From: Thermoguttaceae bacterium
GTDB taxonomy: Bacteria; Planctomycetota; Planctomycetia; Pirellulales; Thermoguttaceae
Direction: 5' to 3'
DNA length: 64,000 nucleotides
Assembly (NCBI GenBank): GCA_017408405.1
Contig: JAFQUP010000151.1
Coordinates: forward strand, 1-64,000
Part shown: one piece after another, positions 35,817-44,400 of the stretch
Layout: each line of letters begins with the position of its first letter
Position numbering within the stretch: position 1 is the first letter of the stretch
Position numbers and translations under genes: made by a program
The notes under the pieces: generated by a model
The model's database searches: none
Told to the model about the DNA's origin: nothing
What the model saw: the letters and a program-made list of their open reading frames with translations, nothing else

Positions 35817-36156
35817 AATGAAACTCCCCACGAATCAGTGCCCGATCGGGTCTTAAAGTTTGAATTCTGAAATATTTCTAAAAAACGGAAAGCCGCTCCC
35901 AGTCAGGAAACATTCCCTTTTTCGGCAAAAAAGAAAGTCCTTCTCCAATTAATCTTAACACAGAGTTTCCTGTTTGGCTACCGGGGGTGAGACAATTTTT
36001 CACAAAAAAACGAAAAAACAGCGTTTTTTTCGCTAAATTTAATGAAAAGAAGAGAACTAACGTTGCCTTTTCGCGAAAAATACGGTACACTTCGCTCAAA
36101 ACTCCTGTTTTATCCAAACCCCAAACGCAAAAGAAAGGCGTTAATGGTCCAGAAGC
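35817..36156. other. Intergenic region between divergent small membrane protein and GlmU-like genes
   Basis: The region is 340 bp. It contains a candidate sigma-70-type promoter for the plus-strand gene at 36063-36091 and should carry one for the minus-strand small gene. A minus-strand open frame of 79 codons here has no family match or ribosome site and was not called. Confidence 0.5.
36063..36091 (+). promoter_or_regulatory. Candidate promoter of the GlmU-like gene
   Basis: TTGCCT, 17 bases, TACACT. The start of transcription would be about 36098, giving a 59-base leader. Sequence match only. Confidence 0.4.
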
Positions 36157-37524
36157 ATGAAAGTCATCATTTTTGAAGATCCGTCAGTCTGGGAACTGTA
36201 CCCTGTTACGCTCGGAAGAGCCGCTTTCGCCATTACCTGTGCCACGATGCGCATGATTGACGTCGTTTCCCAAATTCCGTGCACCGCGTTTGGTTTTCTC
36301 TGCCGTCCCTACCTGGAAGGAATATCCCGGAAAGAATATCCGGAATCCAACTACCATTTCGGTCTCTCTTCCGTCTGCGAGGAACTTCAGCGTACCGTTC
36401 ATGATTCTCCGGACGAAAATGTCCTTTTCCTTAACGCCCGTCTGGTGCCGGACATTACGCTTCTTCCTTTTTTTCGAGAATGCATCGCCAAAAACGAGCG
36501 CGTCAGTTTCATTCACCAGAACGAGAACCATTCCCCGGCAGTCGCCTGTGCCGTAGTTCCAGCCGCCCGGCTTCTGAAAATCCTCCAGCAGCTTCCTTGC
36601 TTTTCCGTTACGGATGTGCTTCCGATTGACACGAACCGTCTCACGGAAGGTCTACGCGTTGAAAAGCACCACCCTCTTCAGCTTTTTGAGTATCCGCATC
36701 ACCTCGTTAAAAATAACATGGAGCTTTTTCTCAAAAACATCCGTCACCGGCTTGAATCCCCAGTCCCTGCCCTCACCGGACATCCAGAAAAACGCTGGAG
36801 TTCCGGAAGATGGACAGAACTTCGGGAGGGCGTTTTCGTCGGAGAAAATGTTAAATTGGGCGAATATCTCGTCACCGACACGAGCAAAGGCCCCATTCTG
36901 GTTGATGAAGGAGCAAGTATTGGACCTTTCTGTTACCTCAAAGGTCCCGTCTATATCGGACCATATTCAAAAGTTATCGAGCACTCCGCTCTGAAAGAAT
37001 TTGTTGGCCTCACCCACACGACCAAAGTTGGAGGCGAGGTGGAAGCCACGACAATTGAACCGTATTCCAACAAGCAGCATCATGGTTTTTTAGGCCATTC
37101 CTATCTTGGCAGCTGGATCAATCTCGGAGCAGGCACGTGCAATAGTGATTTGAAAAACACTTATGGAAGTGTCGCGATGCAGTACCACGGCACTCGCGTT
37201 GCCACCGATATGCAGTTTCACGGCTGCATCATCGGCGATTACTCCAAAACAGCAATCAATACCAGCATTTTCACTGGAAAAATTATCGGCAGCTGCAGTA
37301 TGGTTTACGGTTTTGTTACGCGAAACGTGCCGAGTTTCGTCAACTACGCGCGCTCATTCGGACAATGCACCGAATTGCCGGTTGATGTCATGATTAATAC
37401 TCAGCAGCGAATGTTCAAACGCAGAAACGTAGAGCAGGATCAGGTTCATGTCGAACTTCTTCAGCAAATGTTCAGCCTTTCCAACTGGGAACGGCAAATG
37501 GAAACGGAACCCTTGTCGCTTTAA
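36157..37524 (+). CDS. GlmU-like sugar nucleotidyltransferase/acyltransferase-fold protein
   Basis: A 455-residue protein. The N-terminal part (VIIFEDPSVWELYPVTLGRA) resembles the putative nucleotidyltransferase domain found in a GlmU-related family of Bacteroidetes and planctomycetes. The C-terminal half is a left-handed beta-helix of hexapeptide repeats (from about GENVKLGEYLV through IGPFCYLKGPVYIGPYSKV to the end), as in GlmU and other sugar-nucleotide acyltransferases. True GlmU starts with LAAGxGTRMxS, which is not present here, so bifunctional GlmU activity is unlikely. It would work in sugar-nucleotide metabolism for envelope or exopolysaccharide. It is followed after 75 bp by cmk. 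Confidence 0.78.
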   Translation: MKVIIFEDPSVWELYPVTLGRAAFAITCATMRMIDVVSQIPCTAFGFLCRPYLEGISRKEYPESNYHFGLSSVCEELQRTVHDSPDENVLFLNARLVPDITLLPFFRECIAKNERVSFIHQNENHSPAVACAVVPAARLLKILQQLPCFSVTDVLPIDTNRLTEGLRVEKHHPLQLFEYPHHLVKNNMELFLKNIRHRLESPVPALTGHPEKRWSSGRWTELREGVFVGENVKLGEYLVTDTSKGPILVDEGASIGPFCYLKGPVYIGPYSKVIEHSALKEFVGLTHTTKVGGEVEATTIEPYSNKQHHGFLGHSYLGSWINLGAGTCNSDLKNTYGSVAMQYHGTRVATDMQFHGCIIGDYSKTAINTSIFTGKIIGSCSMVYGFVTRNVPSFVNYARSFGQCTELPVDVMINTQQRMFKRRNVEQDQVHVELLQQMFSLSNWERQMETEPLSL

Positions 37525-37599
37525 GTTTCCCTGAATCCTTCGACCGGGTTCGTTTCGGTCAAAATTCACTTATCCTCGTTTAAATTTCTATCAATAAAA

Positions 37600-38247
37600 A
37601 TGATCATCACTATCGACGGACCGGCCGGCTCCGGAAAAAGCACTATCGCGCGGCGATTGGCGGAAGTTTTGGGATTTGAATACCTGCGTACCGGATTAAT
37701 GTACCGGGCGGTGGCTCTGGCCGGCCTGCGGCACGGAGTGGACTGGAACGATCCAGAGGCTCTTTTTCAAATTGCCCAAGATATTAAATTGACTTTTGAC
37801 GGACCGCATATTTTTCTCAATGACGAAGACGTCTCACGTGAGGTCGAGACCCTTGAGGTAACCGCCGTAACGAAATACGCGGCCGGAAACGTTAAGATCC
37901 GCGAACTTCTGACTGAAATGCAGAGGAATTACGCCGCGGAAAAGAACTGCATTACGGAAGGCCGCGACCAGGGAACGGTTGCCTTTCCTCACGCGGAGTG
38001 CAAAATCTATCTCGACGCGACAGCGAAAGAACGCGCTCGACGCCGATTTGAACAAAAAAAGAAACTTGGAGAACCCGCGAACTACGACGAAATTCTCCAA
38101 GGAATTAAACTGCGTGATTTTGAGGATTCCAACCGTCCGATCGCCCCTCTCAAGGCTGCCCCGGACGCCATCAGTATTCTTACGGACGGTCTGGGTATTG
38201 AAGAAGTCGTTCAGCGAATCGTGGAAATCGTTCGTAATCACGCGTAA
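37600..38247 (+). CDS. cmk: Cytidylate kinase
   Basis: A 215-residue NMP kinase phosphorylating CMP and dCMP with ATP in pyrimidine salvage and recycling. ITIDGPAGSGKSTIARRLAE (residues 3-22) holds the P-loop. RTGLMYRAVAL is the CMP-binding segment, though the usual DTGAMYR reads RTGLMYR here. EGRDQGTVAFPHAECKIYLD and the LID region RARRRFEQKK follow. It is a normal length. The start has no obvious ribosome site. It is the second gene after the GlmU-like one and is probably co-transcribed. Confidence 0.93.
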   Translation: MIITIDGPAGSGKSTIARRLAEVLGFEYLRTGLMYRAVALAGLRHGVDWNDPEALFQIAQDIKLTFDGPHIFLNDEDVSREVETLEVTAVTKYAAGNVKIRELLTEMQRNYAAEKNCITEGRDQGTVAFPHAECKIYLDATAKERARRRFEQKKKLGEPANYDEILQGIKLRDFEDSNRPIAPLKAAPDAISILTDGLGIEEVVQRIVEIVRNHA

Positions 38248-38381
38248 ATCGTTCAAAGGCTTAATCCGCCCTGATTTCCCGCTTTATTCCCATACGTGAA
38301 TAAATTTCTTTCTTCCCCCAATTAAAAACGCTTCCGCTAACATCAGAAACGTGACCAGCGATAAAATTCGCGGCCCGCAAT

Positions 38382-38414
38382 AAAAAAATCCGCTGAAGCA
38401 ACCTCCAGCGGATT
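38382..38414 (-). terminator. Rho-independent terminator of the TolC-family gene
   Basis: On the minus strand AATCCGCTG (38414-38406) pairs perfectly with CAGCGGATT (38395-38387), and a run of T follows to 38382. It is about 37 bp past the stop. The plus-strand cmk transcript may also end here. Confidence 0.9.
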
Positions 38415-38450
38415 TTCTCCCATTAAGCTCTGACAGGCAGAGTACGCTTT

Positions 38451-40673
38451 TTATTTTTTCAGTTTCAGGAAGGTCTTGCTTCCAATCTCACCGGGAACAG
38501 GTCCCACCTCGGTATTCGTCGGATCAATGTAGGCCGTCTGCATGATTCCGGAGTTTGAGGCCTGACGCGGAACCGGCGTTGGGATGACTTCCAACTTTTC
38601 TTCCGGAGTCGTATTGAGGATGGAGGAACCTGACTCCTGAATCGGTCCCGCTTCCACCGGTACCAGGTTCTGCGGAAGGTCTCCGTTGAGGATTTCCTGC
38701 TGGACACGATTCTTGAGATTTGCCGGATCCACCAGTCCGGTATGCTGGCGGTAAGCCCCTTCGGAGATAACGTTCGGACGAGTGAAACCGTAGTTCATGT
38801 ATCGTCCTTTTTCACGAATCCGAGCGCGTTTCTGCGCGTCGAAGTACGCTTTTGAGGCCCACGGACCTTCCGAGAGGGTAATTCCGTCGTATTCCAGGAG
38901 CGAACCTTTCTGGGTATGAATGTCGACAATCGCCAGATTATAGTCGATGACAGCGCGGAAAAAGTCAATCTCGGCTTCAGCCAGACGCCGCTGGGCGTCA
39001 AGGAGAATGTTCAGGGTAATGCTTCCGGTTTCATAGGCGGCACTGGTTGCCTCAACTTCTTTCTGCGCGGCGACACGTCGGTTAAAGTATGTCTGCGCGA
39101 GAACATAATTGTCTTCCAGGTCACGAACGGCATGGGCCAGGCGGTGCGTCACTTCCAGTTCCTGTTCCTGAAGAAGCGCGCGGTTGCGAGCCAGAGCCAA
39201 TTCCGCGTTTCTGACGGCGGAACGTTCCCGGCGGAATCCAATCGGGACTGTGAATTCAGCACCGATCAAGCCACTCCACAAACCATCATTCGCCATCATT
39301 CCTACGGCACTGTTGCTTCCGCCGTTGACATCCCAGTAATGTTCACTTCCGCCGCCGACAGAACCTTTTCCAACGAGGTCCAAGGTGGGGAGAAGGAAGT
39401 TTTTGGAGGCAAGCAATTCCAGCTCGGACTGCTTAATGACCCACTTCTGACGACGCAGTTCAATGTTACGGCTCATGCTTTCCGCGTGCGCTTCCGTCCA
39501 GTCAAAGGTGATTTTCGCCACACTTGGCTCGTCACTCGGTCTGAAAAGTCTTCCGTCCGCGCTGGTCAGCCCAATAATGTATCTGAAGTTCGCTTCCGCT
39601 TTGTAAAGCGAATCCAGAGCGGATTCCACCGACCCTTTGAACATGAAGTACTGCTGCTGCGCCTGCGCCCGTTCCTGCGCGGAACCGCCGCGATAGCCGG
39701 ATTCATACTTCGCCTGCGCCTGACGCCATGTTTCCAGCGCCTTGTTTCGCCCTGCGACGACAGAGTCAAGACGACGATACGCGAAATAAAGTTCCCAGTA
39801 GGCACGCTCAATATCAACAGCCAGGTTACGGACGGAGGACTCGAAATCCACGAGCGAAATATCCGTTCGCAAACGCGCGATCATGACCCCGTTATAGAAG
39901 CCGGGAAGCGCGCCCGGACCAGCGATACGGTTGAACTGCGTTCCCGCTCCGCGCAGCAAGGGTTGCCGGAATTCGGTCTCAATCGCCGTATTGTACACGC
40001 CGTTTTCCGCGAGAGAAGAAGAGTTTGACCAGGTATAGTCGGAAGTAAGACGCGCAGTCCAGGTACCGCCAGTCGCGTTGGTTTTCTGAAGCTGGGTCGA
40101 GAATGAACTTCCGCGAGTCTTCAGACGCGCCAAACGTCCATTGCTGGCCAGGTTTTCGATGGAGCGGTTGTCCTGAAATGAAAGCGTGCTTGACCACTGG
40201 GTATCGAAATCAGCCAGCACCGCTTCCACGCCGTAACGTCCGTCGGATTCGGTAATCGCCGGATTATAGATGGTCGAAGCACTGGAAGGATTCGTGGTCA
40301 GCGAGGAAGGCTGCCCGCTGGAACCGTTCGCTCCATAGGAAATGCCGCCCAGATTTCGAATGACCGTACTATTGTACAGACCGCAGCGAATCGCTTCTTC
40401 CAGAGTAATGTTGACAATTTCCTTACCTTTTGAATTGTTAATCGTCAAAGGCGCCTGCGCCCCCTTGACCTCATCGATTGTTTCCGTTTCGGTGTCCGGA
40501 TACTCGATCTGAGTCGCCATGTCGAGGTAAGGATCGACCGGAAGCGGCTCGTTGTGCTTTCCGAGGTAAAGCGGCATCTGAGGATTGCATCCCGCCATTG
40601 GGAGAATTATCCCAAGCAGGAACGCACTCACGCAGAAGCGCGCGGAAAGTTTTTGGAATGTTGTTCGTTTCAT
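38451..40673 (-). CDS. TolC-family outer-membrane efflux lipoprotein
   Basis: A 740-residue protein of the outer-membrane efflux (TolC/OEP) family, the exit duct for type I secretion or tripartite pumps. The signal peptide ends in a lipobox (LPMAGC), so the Cys at about 29 is likely lipidated. The family core shows repeated long helices (RAYWELYFAYRRLDSVVAGR, AQARYESG-like YRGGSAQERAQAQQQ, NAELALARNRALLQEQELEV). N- and C-terminal extensions (about 90-190 and after 620) add low-complexity sequence. AAGGT lies five bases upstream of the ATG. No periplasmic adaptor or inner-membrane pump is adjacent, so its partner is elsewhere. Confidence 0.87.
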   Translation of the reverse strand: MKRTTFQKLSARFCVSAFLLGIILPMAGCNPQMPLYLGKHNEPLPVDPYLDMATQIEYPDTETETIDEVKGAQAPLTINNSKGKEIVNITLEEAIRCGLYNSTVIRNLGGISYGANGSSGQPSSLTTNPSSASTIYNPAITESDGRYGVEAVLADFDTQWSSTLSFQDNRSIENLASNGRLARLKTRGSSFSTQLQKTNATGGTWTARLTSDYTWSNSSSLAENGVYNTAIETEFRQPLLRGAGTQFNRIAGPGALPGFYNGVMIARLRTDISLVDFESSVRNLAVDIERAYWELYFAYRRLDSVVAGRNKALETWRQAQAKYESGYRGGSAQERAQAQQQYFMFKGSVESALDSLYKAEANFRYIIGLTSADGRLFRPSDEPSVAKITFDWTEAHAESMSRNIELRRQKWVIKQSELELLASKNFLLPTLDLVGKGSVGGGSEHYWDVNGGSNSAVGMMANDGLWSGLIGAEFTVPIGFRRERSAVRNAELALARNRALLQEQELEVTHRLAHAVRDLEDNYVLAQTYFNRRVAAQKEVEATSAAYETGSITLNILLDAQRRLAEAEIDFFRAVIDYNLAIVDIHTQKGSLLEYDGITLSEGPWASKAYFDAQKRARIREKGRYMNYGFTRPNVISEGAYRQHTGLVDPANLKNRVQQEILNGDLPQNLVPVEAGPIQESGSSILNTTPEEKLEVIPTPVPRQASNSGIMQTAYIDPTNTEVGPVPGEIGSKTFLKLKK

Positions 40674-40809
40674 GATACCTTGTCCTAATTGAGCTTAATG
40701 GGGAAGTCAATTAAACATAAGAGTTTTCTTCCAGGATGAAAACGGAATATTCCTCACCCTAAAAAGGTTCTCTTTCATTCTTATCGTCCAGCCACCCCTC
40801 AAATCTTAA

Positions 40810-40859
40810 ATAACCAGAAAAGTTTTTTTATTTTTATTTTTTGATATAACCAGAAAAGT
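40810..40859. repeat. 14-bp direct repeat, 36 bp apart
   Basis: ataaccagaaaagt occurs at 40810-40823 and again at 40846-40859 in the divergent promoter region. A spacing of about 3.4 helical turns could suit a regulator binding site; no regulator is known. Confidence 0.6.
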
Positions 40860-40922
40860 CTCGTTATTTATCCCATCTTCTCATTTTTTGGTTTTTCATG
40901 CGGCAAAATCTTTTGGTGGTGG

Positions 40923-40951
40923 TTGAATGAAATTTGAATTTCTGGTAAAAT
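40923..40951 (+). promoter_or_regulatory. Candidate extended -10 promoter of the beta-helix gene
   Basis: TTGAAT, 17 bases, TAAAAT with a TGG just before the -10. Transcription would start near 40958, giving a 42-base leader that carries AAAGGA before the ATG at 41000. Confidence 0.42.
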
Positions 40952-40999
40952 GAAATTGTCGGATAAATTTCCCCTTCCCCCAACAAAAGGAATTTTCCC

Positions 41000-43231
41000 A
41001 TGAGAAACACTTCCCTCCGCGCGCGAAAAATAATTTCGAGAATATTTCTTTTTCTTTCAGGAGTCGCCCTCTTGTCAGGCTCCGTTTTTTCCCAGCAAAT
41101 TTTTTATGTCAACTCCTCGCGAGGGGACGATATGTCAGGCAATGGCAGCCAATCGTCTCCGTGGGCGACAGTAGAAAAAGCCCGTGACACGATTCGCGAA
41201 CTTCGCCAAACGACACCATATCCTGAAAAAGGGTATGTCGTGGAGCTGACAGGGATTTTTTCGTATCCGGAAGCAAACCTTCGTTTCAGCGAGGAGGATT
41301 CCGGTCTGAACTCAGCCTCCCCGATGGTTTACCGCGCGTCTCGTGACGGAGCGCTTTTCATCGGCGGCAGCCATCTGAAATCGGAAGGTTTCCGTAAAGT
41401 CAGCGATCCTTCAGTTCTCTCACGCCTGAAGGATTCGGTGAAAGAGAAAGTATGGGAATTTGATCTTTCGACAGCGGGCATCAGTAAAATTGATCCTCTT
41501 CCGGTTAAATTCCAGACGTGGCCTTCGGTCGAGCTTTTTTCACGTGAGAAAGCGATGCAGATCGCGCGTTTCCCCAACACGGGGTGGCTTGAGATTCCCA
41601 AAGTAATTGACCGCGGAGTTGCCCCGGTAGACCGCACGAAAGACGAATGGGAATTTGGGGTTCGTCCCGCGGTTTTTGAGTATTCCGAATCAGAACCGGC
41701 CCGCTGGGACGTATCCAAAGGAATCTGGCTTACGGGATTCTGGTGCCACGACTGGTTTGCGGAGACGCTTAAACTCAGCGCGATCGACAAGGAGAAAAAG
41801 CAGTTCACGACACTGGAAAACTCGCGCTACGGCGTGGGTAATCACAGTGCGTGGCACACCGCGAAACGACGTTATTTCGCGTTCAATCTTCTTGAGGAGC
41901 TTGACGCCCCGGGAGAATGGTATATTGATAACGAAAAGAATATTCTTTATTTCTATCCGCCGGATGATGATCTTTCGCAAGTGTTCCTTGCCGTCCAGAA
42001 AAATACCATGCTCGAAGTACGGAAAGCCAAACACTTTATTCTGGAAGGAATTGAAGCGAAATACTCCCTTGGTCCCGCGCTTGCGCTGAGGGAATGCGAA
42101 GACTCTCTCATTACGAAAGTCCGTGTTTTCAACACAACAAACGACGGCGTGCATATCGGCGGCGGTTTTCGTAACGGTCTGAGTCATTCAGAAGTCTTTA
42201 ACGCCGGACGCGGATGCGTTTCCGTGAGCGGCGGAAATCGCTCCAAACTGGTAAAATGCGAAAATTTCGTGACCAATTGCCACATTCATCACTCCGGACG
42301 TCTTCAGCGAACGGGAGGTAACTGTCTGTACTTTGGCGGCTGCGGATGCTATATCGCGCACAATCTGCTGCACGATTCACCCTATATCTGCATCAACTAC
42401 GGAGGGAATGAGCATCTTTTTGAATTCAATGAAGTCCACAGCGCGATGATGGAAAGCGGTGACGGCGGCGGAATGTACACGGGGCGCGACTGGGGATCGC
42501 TGGGGAACGTCATTCAGTTCAATTACTTCCATCATTTTGGCCAGGCCGGAGTAGACTGGCAGAAAGCTCAAGGTCTTTCTCCCAATTACGAACCGCTCAA
42601 GGAAAGCATCATGGTCATGGGCGTTTACCTGGATGACTGCGACAGCGGAGATACTGTCCAGAATAACATTTTTTACCGCGCGGGCTGGGCGGCGTTCGTC
42701 GGCGGCGGCCGGTACAATAAGATTTTAAATAATCTGTTTATCGAATGTACCGCGTCCGTTCACTTTGACGACCGCGGGCTGCGGCGCGCCAAACCCGGAG
42801 AAGGGTTCAAAAACGGCTGGGATCTGCTTCAGAAACTTCGAGACGTCCAATTCGACCAGTCACCATGGAAGGAACGGTATCCGTTTATCCAAAATGTGAT
42901 GGAAGATGATCCCAAACTTCCGCTTCACAATTCGGTTCGAAATAATGTGTCAATCGGCAGCAAACAGTGGCTTCAAATGCATAACAGCGCGCGCGACACC
43001 TCCCTACACCGGATTGATTTCACGGAAAATCACGTATTTAACTGGACGTCATCCCAGCAGGAGCTTTTCCCCCTGAATCCGGACGGCACAGTCCGCGCGG
43101 CATTCCGGGAAGAGAAATTCGACCTTTCTGATTTGGAATCAAACCGTTTCAGCAAACTTCAGGCTGAAATCAAAAAAGCGGTTCCTCAATATCAGATTCT
43201 CCCCGCGGGTAAGATGGGACTTGAAAAATAA
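41000..43231 (+). CDS. Secreted right-handed beta-helix protein
   Basis: A 743-residue exported protein. The signal peptide spans about residues 1-32 (ending VFSQQ). The mature part begins FYVNSSRGDDMSGNGSQSSP, the typical start of right-handed parallel beta-helix (DUF1565/Pel9-like) proteins. Beta-helix coils with repeated Asn/Gly ladders follow (HIHHSGRLQRTGGN, NYGGNEHLFEFNEVHSA, DDCDSGDTVQNNIFYRAG). Families with this fold act on polysaccharides, commonly as lyases or hydrolases, often with Ca2+. The catalytic residues cannot be assigned from sequence alone. AAAGGA is placed before the ATG. A terminator follows, so the transcript is probably monocistronic. Binding or adhesion without catalysis is possible. 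Confidence 0.78.
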   Translation: MRNTSLRARKIISRIFLFLSGVALLSGSVFSQQIFYVNSSRGDDMSGNGSQSSPWATVEKARDTIRELRQTTPYPEKGYVVELTGIFSYPEANLRFSEEDSGLNSASPMVYRASRDGALFIGGSHLKSEGFRKVSDPSVLSRLKDSVKEKVWEFDLSTAGISKIDPLPVKFQTWPSVELFSREKAMQIARFPNTGWLEIPKVIDRGVAPVDRTKDEWEFGVRPAVFEYSESEPARWDVSKGIWLTGFWCHDWFAETLKLSAIDKEKKQFTTLENSRYGVGNHSAWHTAKRRYFAFNLLEELDAPGEWYIDNEKNILYFYPPDDDLSQVFLAVQKNTMLEVRKAKHFILEGIEAKYSLGPALALRECEDSLITKVRVFNTTNDGVHIGGGFRNGLSHSEVFNAGRGCVSVSGGNRSKLVKCENFVTNCHIHHSGRLQRTGGNCLYFGGCGCYIAHNLLHDSPYICINYGGNEHLFEFNEVHSAMMESGDGGGMYTGRDWGSLGNVIQFNYFHHFGQAGVDWQKAQGLSPNYEPLKESIMVMGVYLDDCDSGDTVQNNIFYRAGWAAFVGGGRYNKILNNLFIECTASVHFDDRGLRRAKPGEGFKNGWDLLQKLRDVQFDQSPWKERYPFIQNVMEDDPKLPLHNSVRNNVSIGSKQWLQMHNSARDTSLHRIDFTENHVFNWTSSQQELFPLNPDGTVRAAFREEKFDLSDLESNRFSKLQAEIKKAVPQYQILPAGKMGLEK

Positions 43232-43245
43232 TCCCCATTTAACGG

Positions 43246-43286
43246 GTACCCCGCGCAAAATTCCGACGGGGTGCTTTCCTTTTTTA
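43246..43286 (+). terminator. Rho-independent terminator of the beta-helix gene
   Basis: gtaccccg (43246-43253) pairs with cggggtgc (43267-43274) with one wobble, and TTTCCTTTTTT follows. It lies 15 bp past the stop. Confidence 0.85.
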
Positions 43287-43308
43287 ACCAGCTTTTCGAG
43301 GCTTGCTC

Positions 43309-44280
43309 ATGAAAAATCTTTTCGCCTGGCTACAGCTCGTCCGTTTTCCCAACGTGTTCACGATATTGGCCGATTTTCTAACCGTATCCTTTTTCACGTT
43401 TTTTCTTCTGAAAGAATTTCCCTCATCCTCCTGGACGGCCTTTGGTCTCGCGGGAGTCGGCTCGGTATTTCTTTACTGGGGAGGGATGATCCTGAATGAT
43501 GTCTTCGACTTAAAAGAAGATTCCATCCTGCGTCCCGAACGCCCTCTCCCTTCCGGGAGGATCAGTGAAAAAACCGCGCGCAAGACTGGCTGTTTACTTC
43601 TCACCGGCGGTTTTCTTCTGACGTCAATTCCCGCGATGTTCACACCGGCCGGTTTCCTGCCCGCCGCGGTTTCCGCGCTGCTGTTGCTCTGCATTCTGCT
43701 TTACGACGCGAAACTCAAAAATACGCCGCTTGGACCATATTTGATGGGTTTTTGCCGTGGTCTGAACCTTTTGGTTTTCTTCGCGTTTTGGCCGCCGAAT
43801 ACCCTTTTTTCCTCTCCACTGCTCCTTTATCCAATAGCACTGACCATCTTCATTACGGGAGTCACATTTTACGCGCGCTGTGAAACGGAAGACGCACCTG
43901 AAGCCGGAATCCAACGACCAAATCCTGGCATGATGCTCTTTTCCGTTCTTTTTTTAGCCGGAGGATTGGCCATGCTGGTCCGTTTTCCTGCTCAAATGCG
44001 CGCGTGGAATCCGGAAAGCATCATCCCTCTTTTTCAGGCACAGGAATGGCGCTGGCTGATCCTTTTTACTTTTTTGGCTTTATTTCTTTCCTTTCGCGCG
44101 GTCACCGCGTATTTTTCAGGACCATATCGAACTCGCCAAGTCGTGAAGCAGGCACTTTTCACGGTTTTTTTAATTGACGCGGCCCTCACGCTGCTGGTTG
44201 GAGGACTTCCGTGCGCGCTGGTCATCCTCTCACTTTTCCTCATGGCAATCCTGAGCGGAAAATGGCTTTACTCCACGTGA
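43309..44280 (+). CDS. UbiA-family prenyltransferase
   Basis: A 323-residue polytopic membrane protein with about eight segments. NDVFDLKEDSILRPERPLPS (about 64-83) is the first Asp-rich motif of UbiA enzymes, which transfer prenyl chains to aromatic acceptors in quinone or related lipid synthesis. A YDAKLKNTPLGPYLMGFCRG segment follows, in the style of the EboC/SCO3242 branch. The second DxxxD motif is not obvious; ARCETEDAPEAG occupies its place. GAGG eight bases upstream supports the ATG at 43309; an in-frame TTG lies two codons earlier. The physiological acceptor is unknown; menaquinone or another prenyl lipid is possible. Confidence 0.8.
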   Translation: MKNLFAWLQLVRFPNVFTILADFLTVSFFTFFLLKEFPSSSWTAFGLAGVGSVFLYWGGMILNDVFDLKEDSILRPERPLPSGRISEKTARKTGCLLLTGGFLLTSIPAMFTPAGFLPAAVSALLLLCILLYDAKLKNTPLGPYLMGFCRGLNLLVFFAFWPPNTLFSSPLLLYPIALTIFITGVTFYARCETEDAPEAGIQRPNPGMMLFSVLFLAGGLAMLVRFPAQMRAWNPESIIPLFQAQEWRWLILFTFLALFLSFRAVTAYFSGPYRTRQVVKQALFTVFLIDAALTLLVGGLPCALVILSLFLMAILSGKWLYST

Positions 44281-44341
44281 AATCGATTTAAAGCCGCAAA
44301 GAAACAATCCGAAATAAAATTCGAAAAAAAGATCAGCCGAA

Positions 44342-44381
44342 AATAAAATCAGGGAATTATCCTGGAGAAGATAATTCCCTG
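44342..44381 (-). terminator. Rho-independent terminator of lgt
   Basis: On the minus strand CAGGGAATTATC (44381-44370) pairs perfectly with GATAATTCCCTG (44361-44350) with an eight-base loop. ATTTTATTTT follows. It lies 19 bp past the lgt stop and probably ends the whole ABC-folK-panC-lgt run. Confidence 0.87.
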
Positions 44382-44400
44382 AACGCCATCCGGAAACGGA

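Larger units (their letters stand above)
40674..40999. other. Divergent promoter region between TolC-family and beta-helix genes
   Basis: The region is 326 bp and AT-rich. It contains a 14-bp direct repeat (40810 and 40846) and a candidate promoter for the plus-strand gene (40923-40951). Both genes should be controlled from here. No small gene was seen. Confidence 0.6.

Noticed and set aside
35878-36117. Minus-strand open frame of 79 codons in the region before the GlmU-like gene
   Set aside because: No ribosome-binding site, no family match and heavy Phe/Leu/Lys composition; it overlaps a candidate plus-strand promoter.
38916-40028. Plus-strand open frame of 370 codons antisense to the TolC-family gene
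   Set aside because: Shadow of the TolC-family gene; the minus-strand product has a lipobox and family pattern, the plus-strand one has none.
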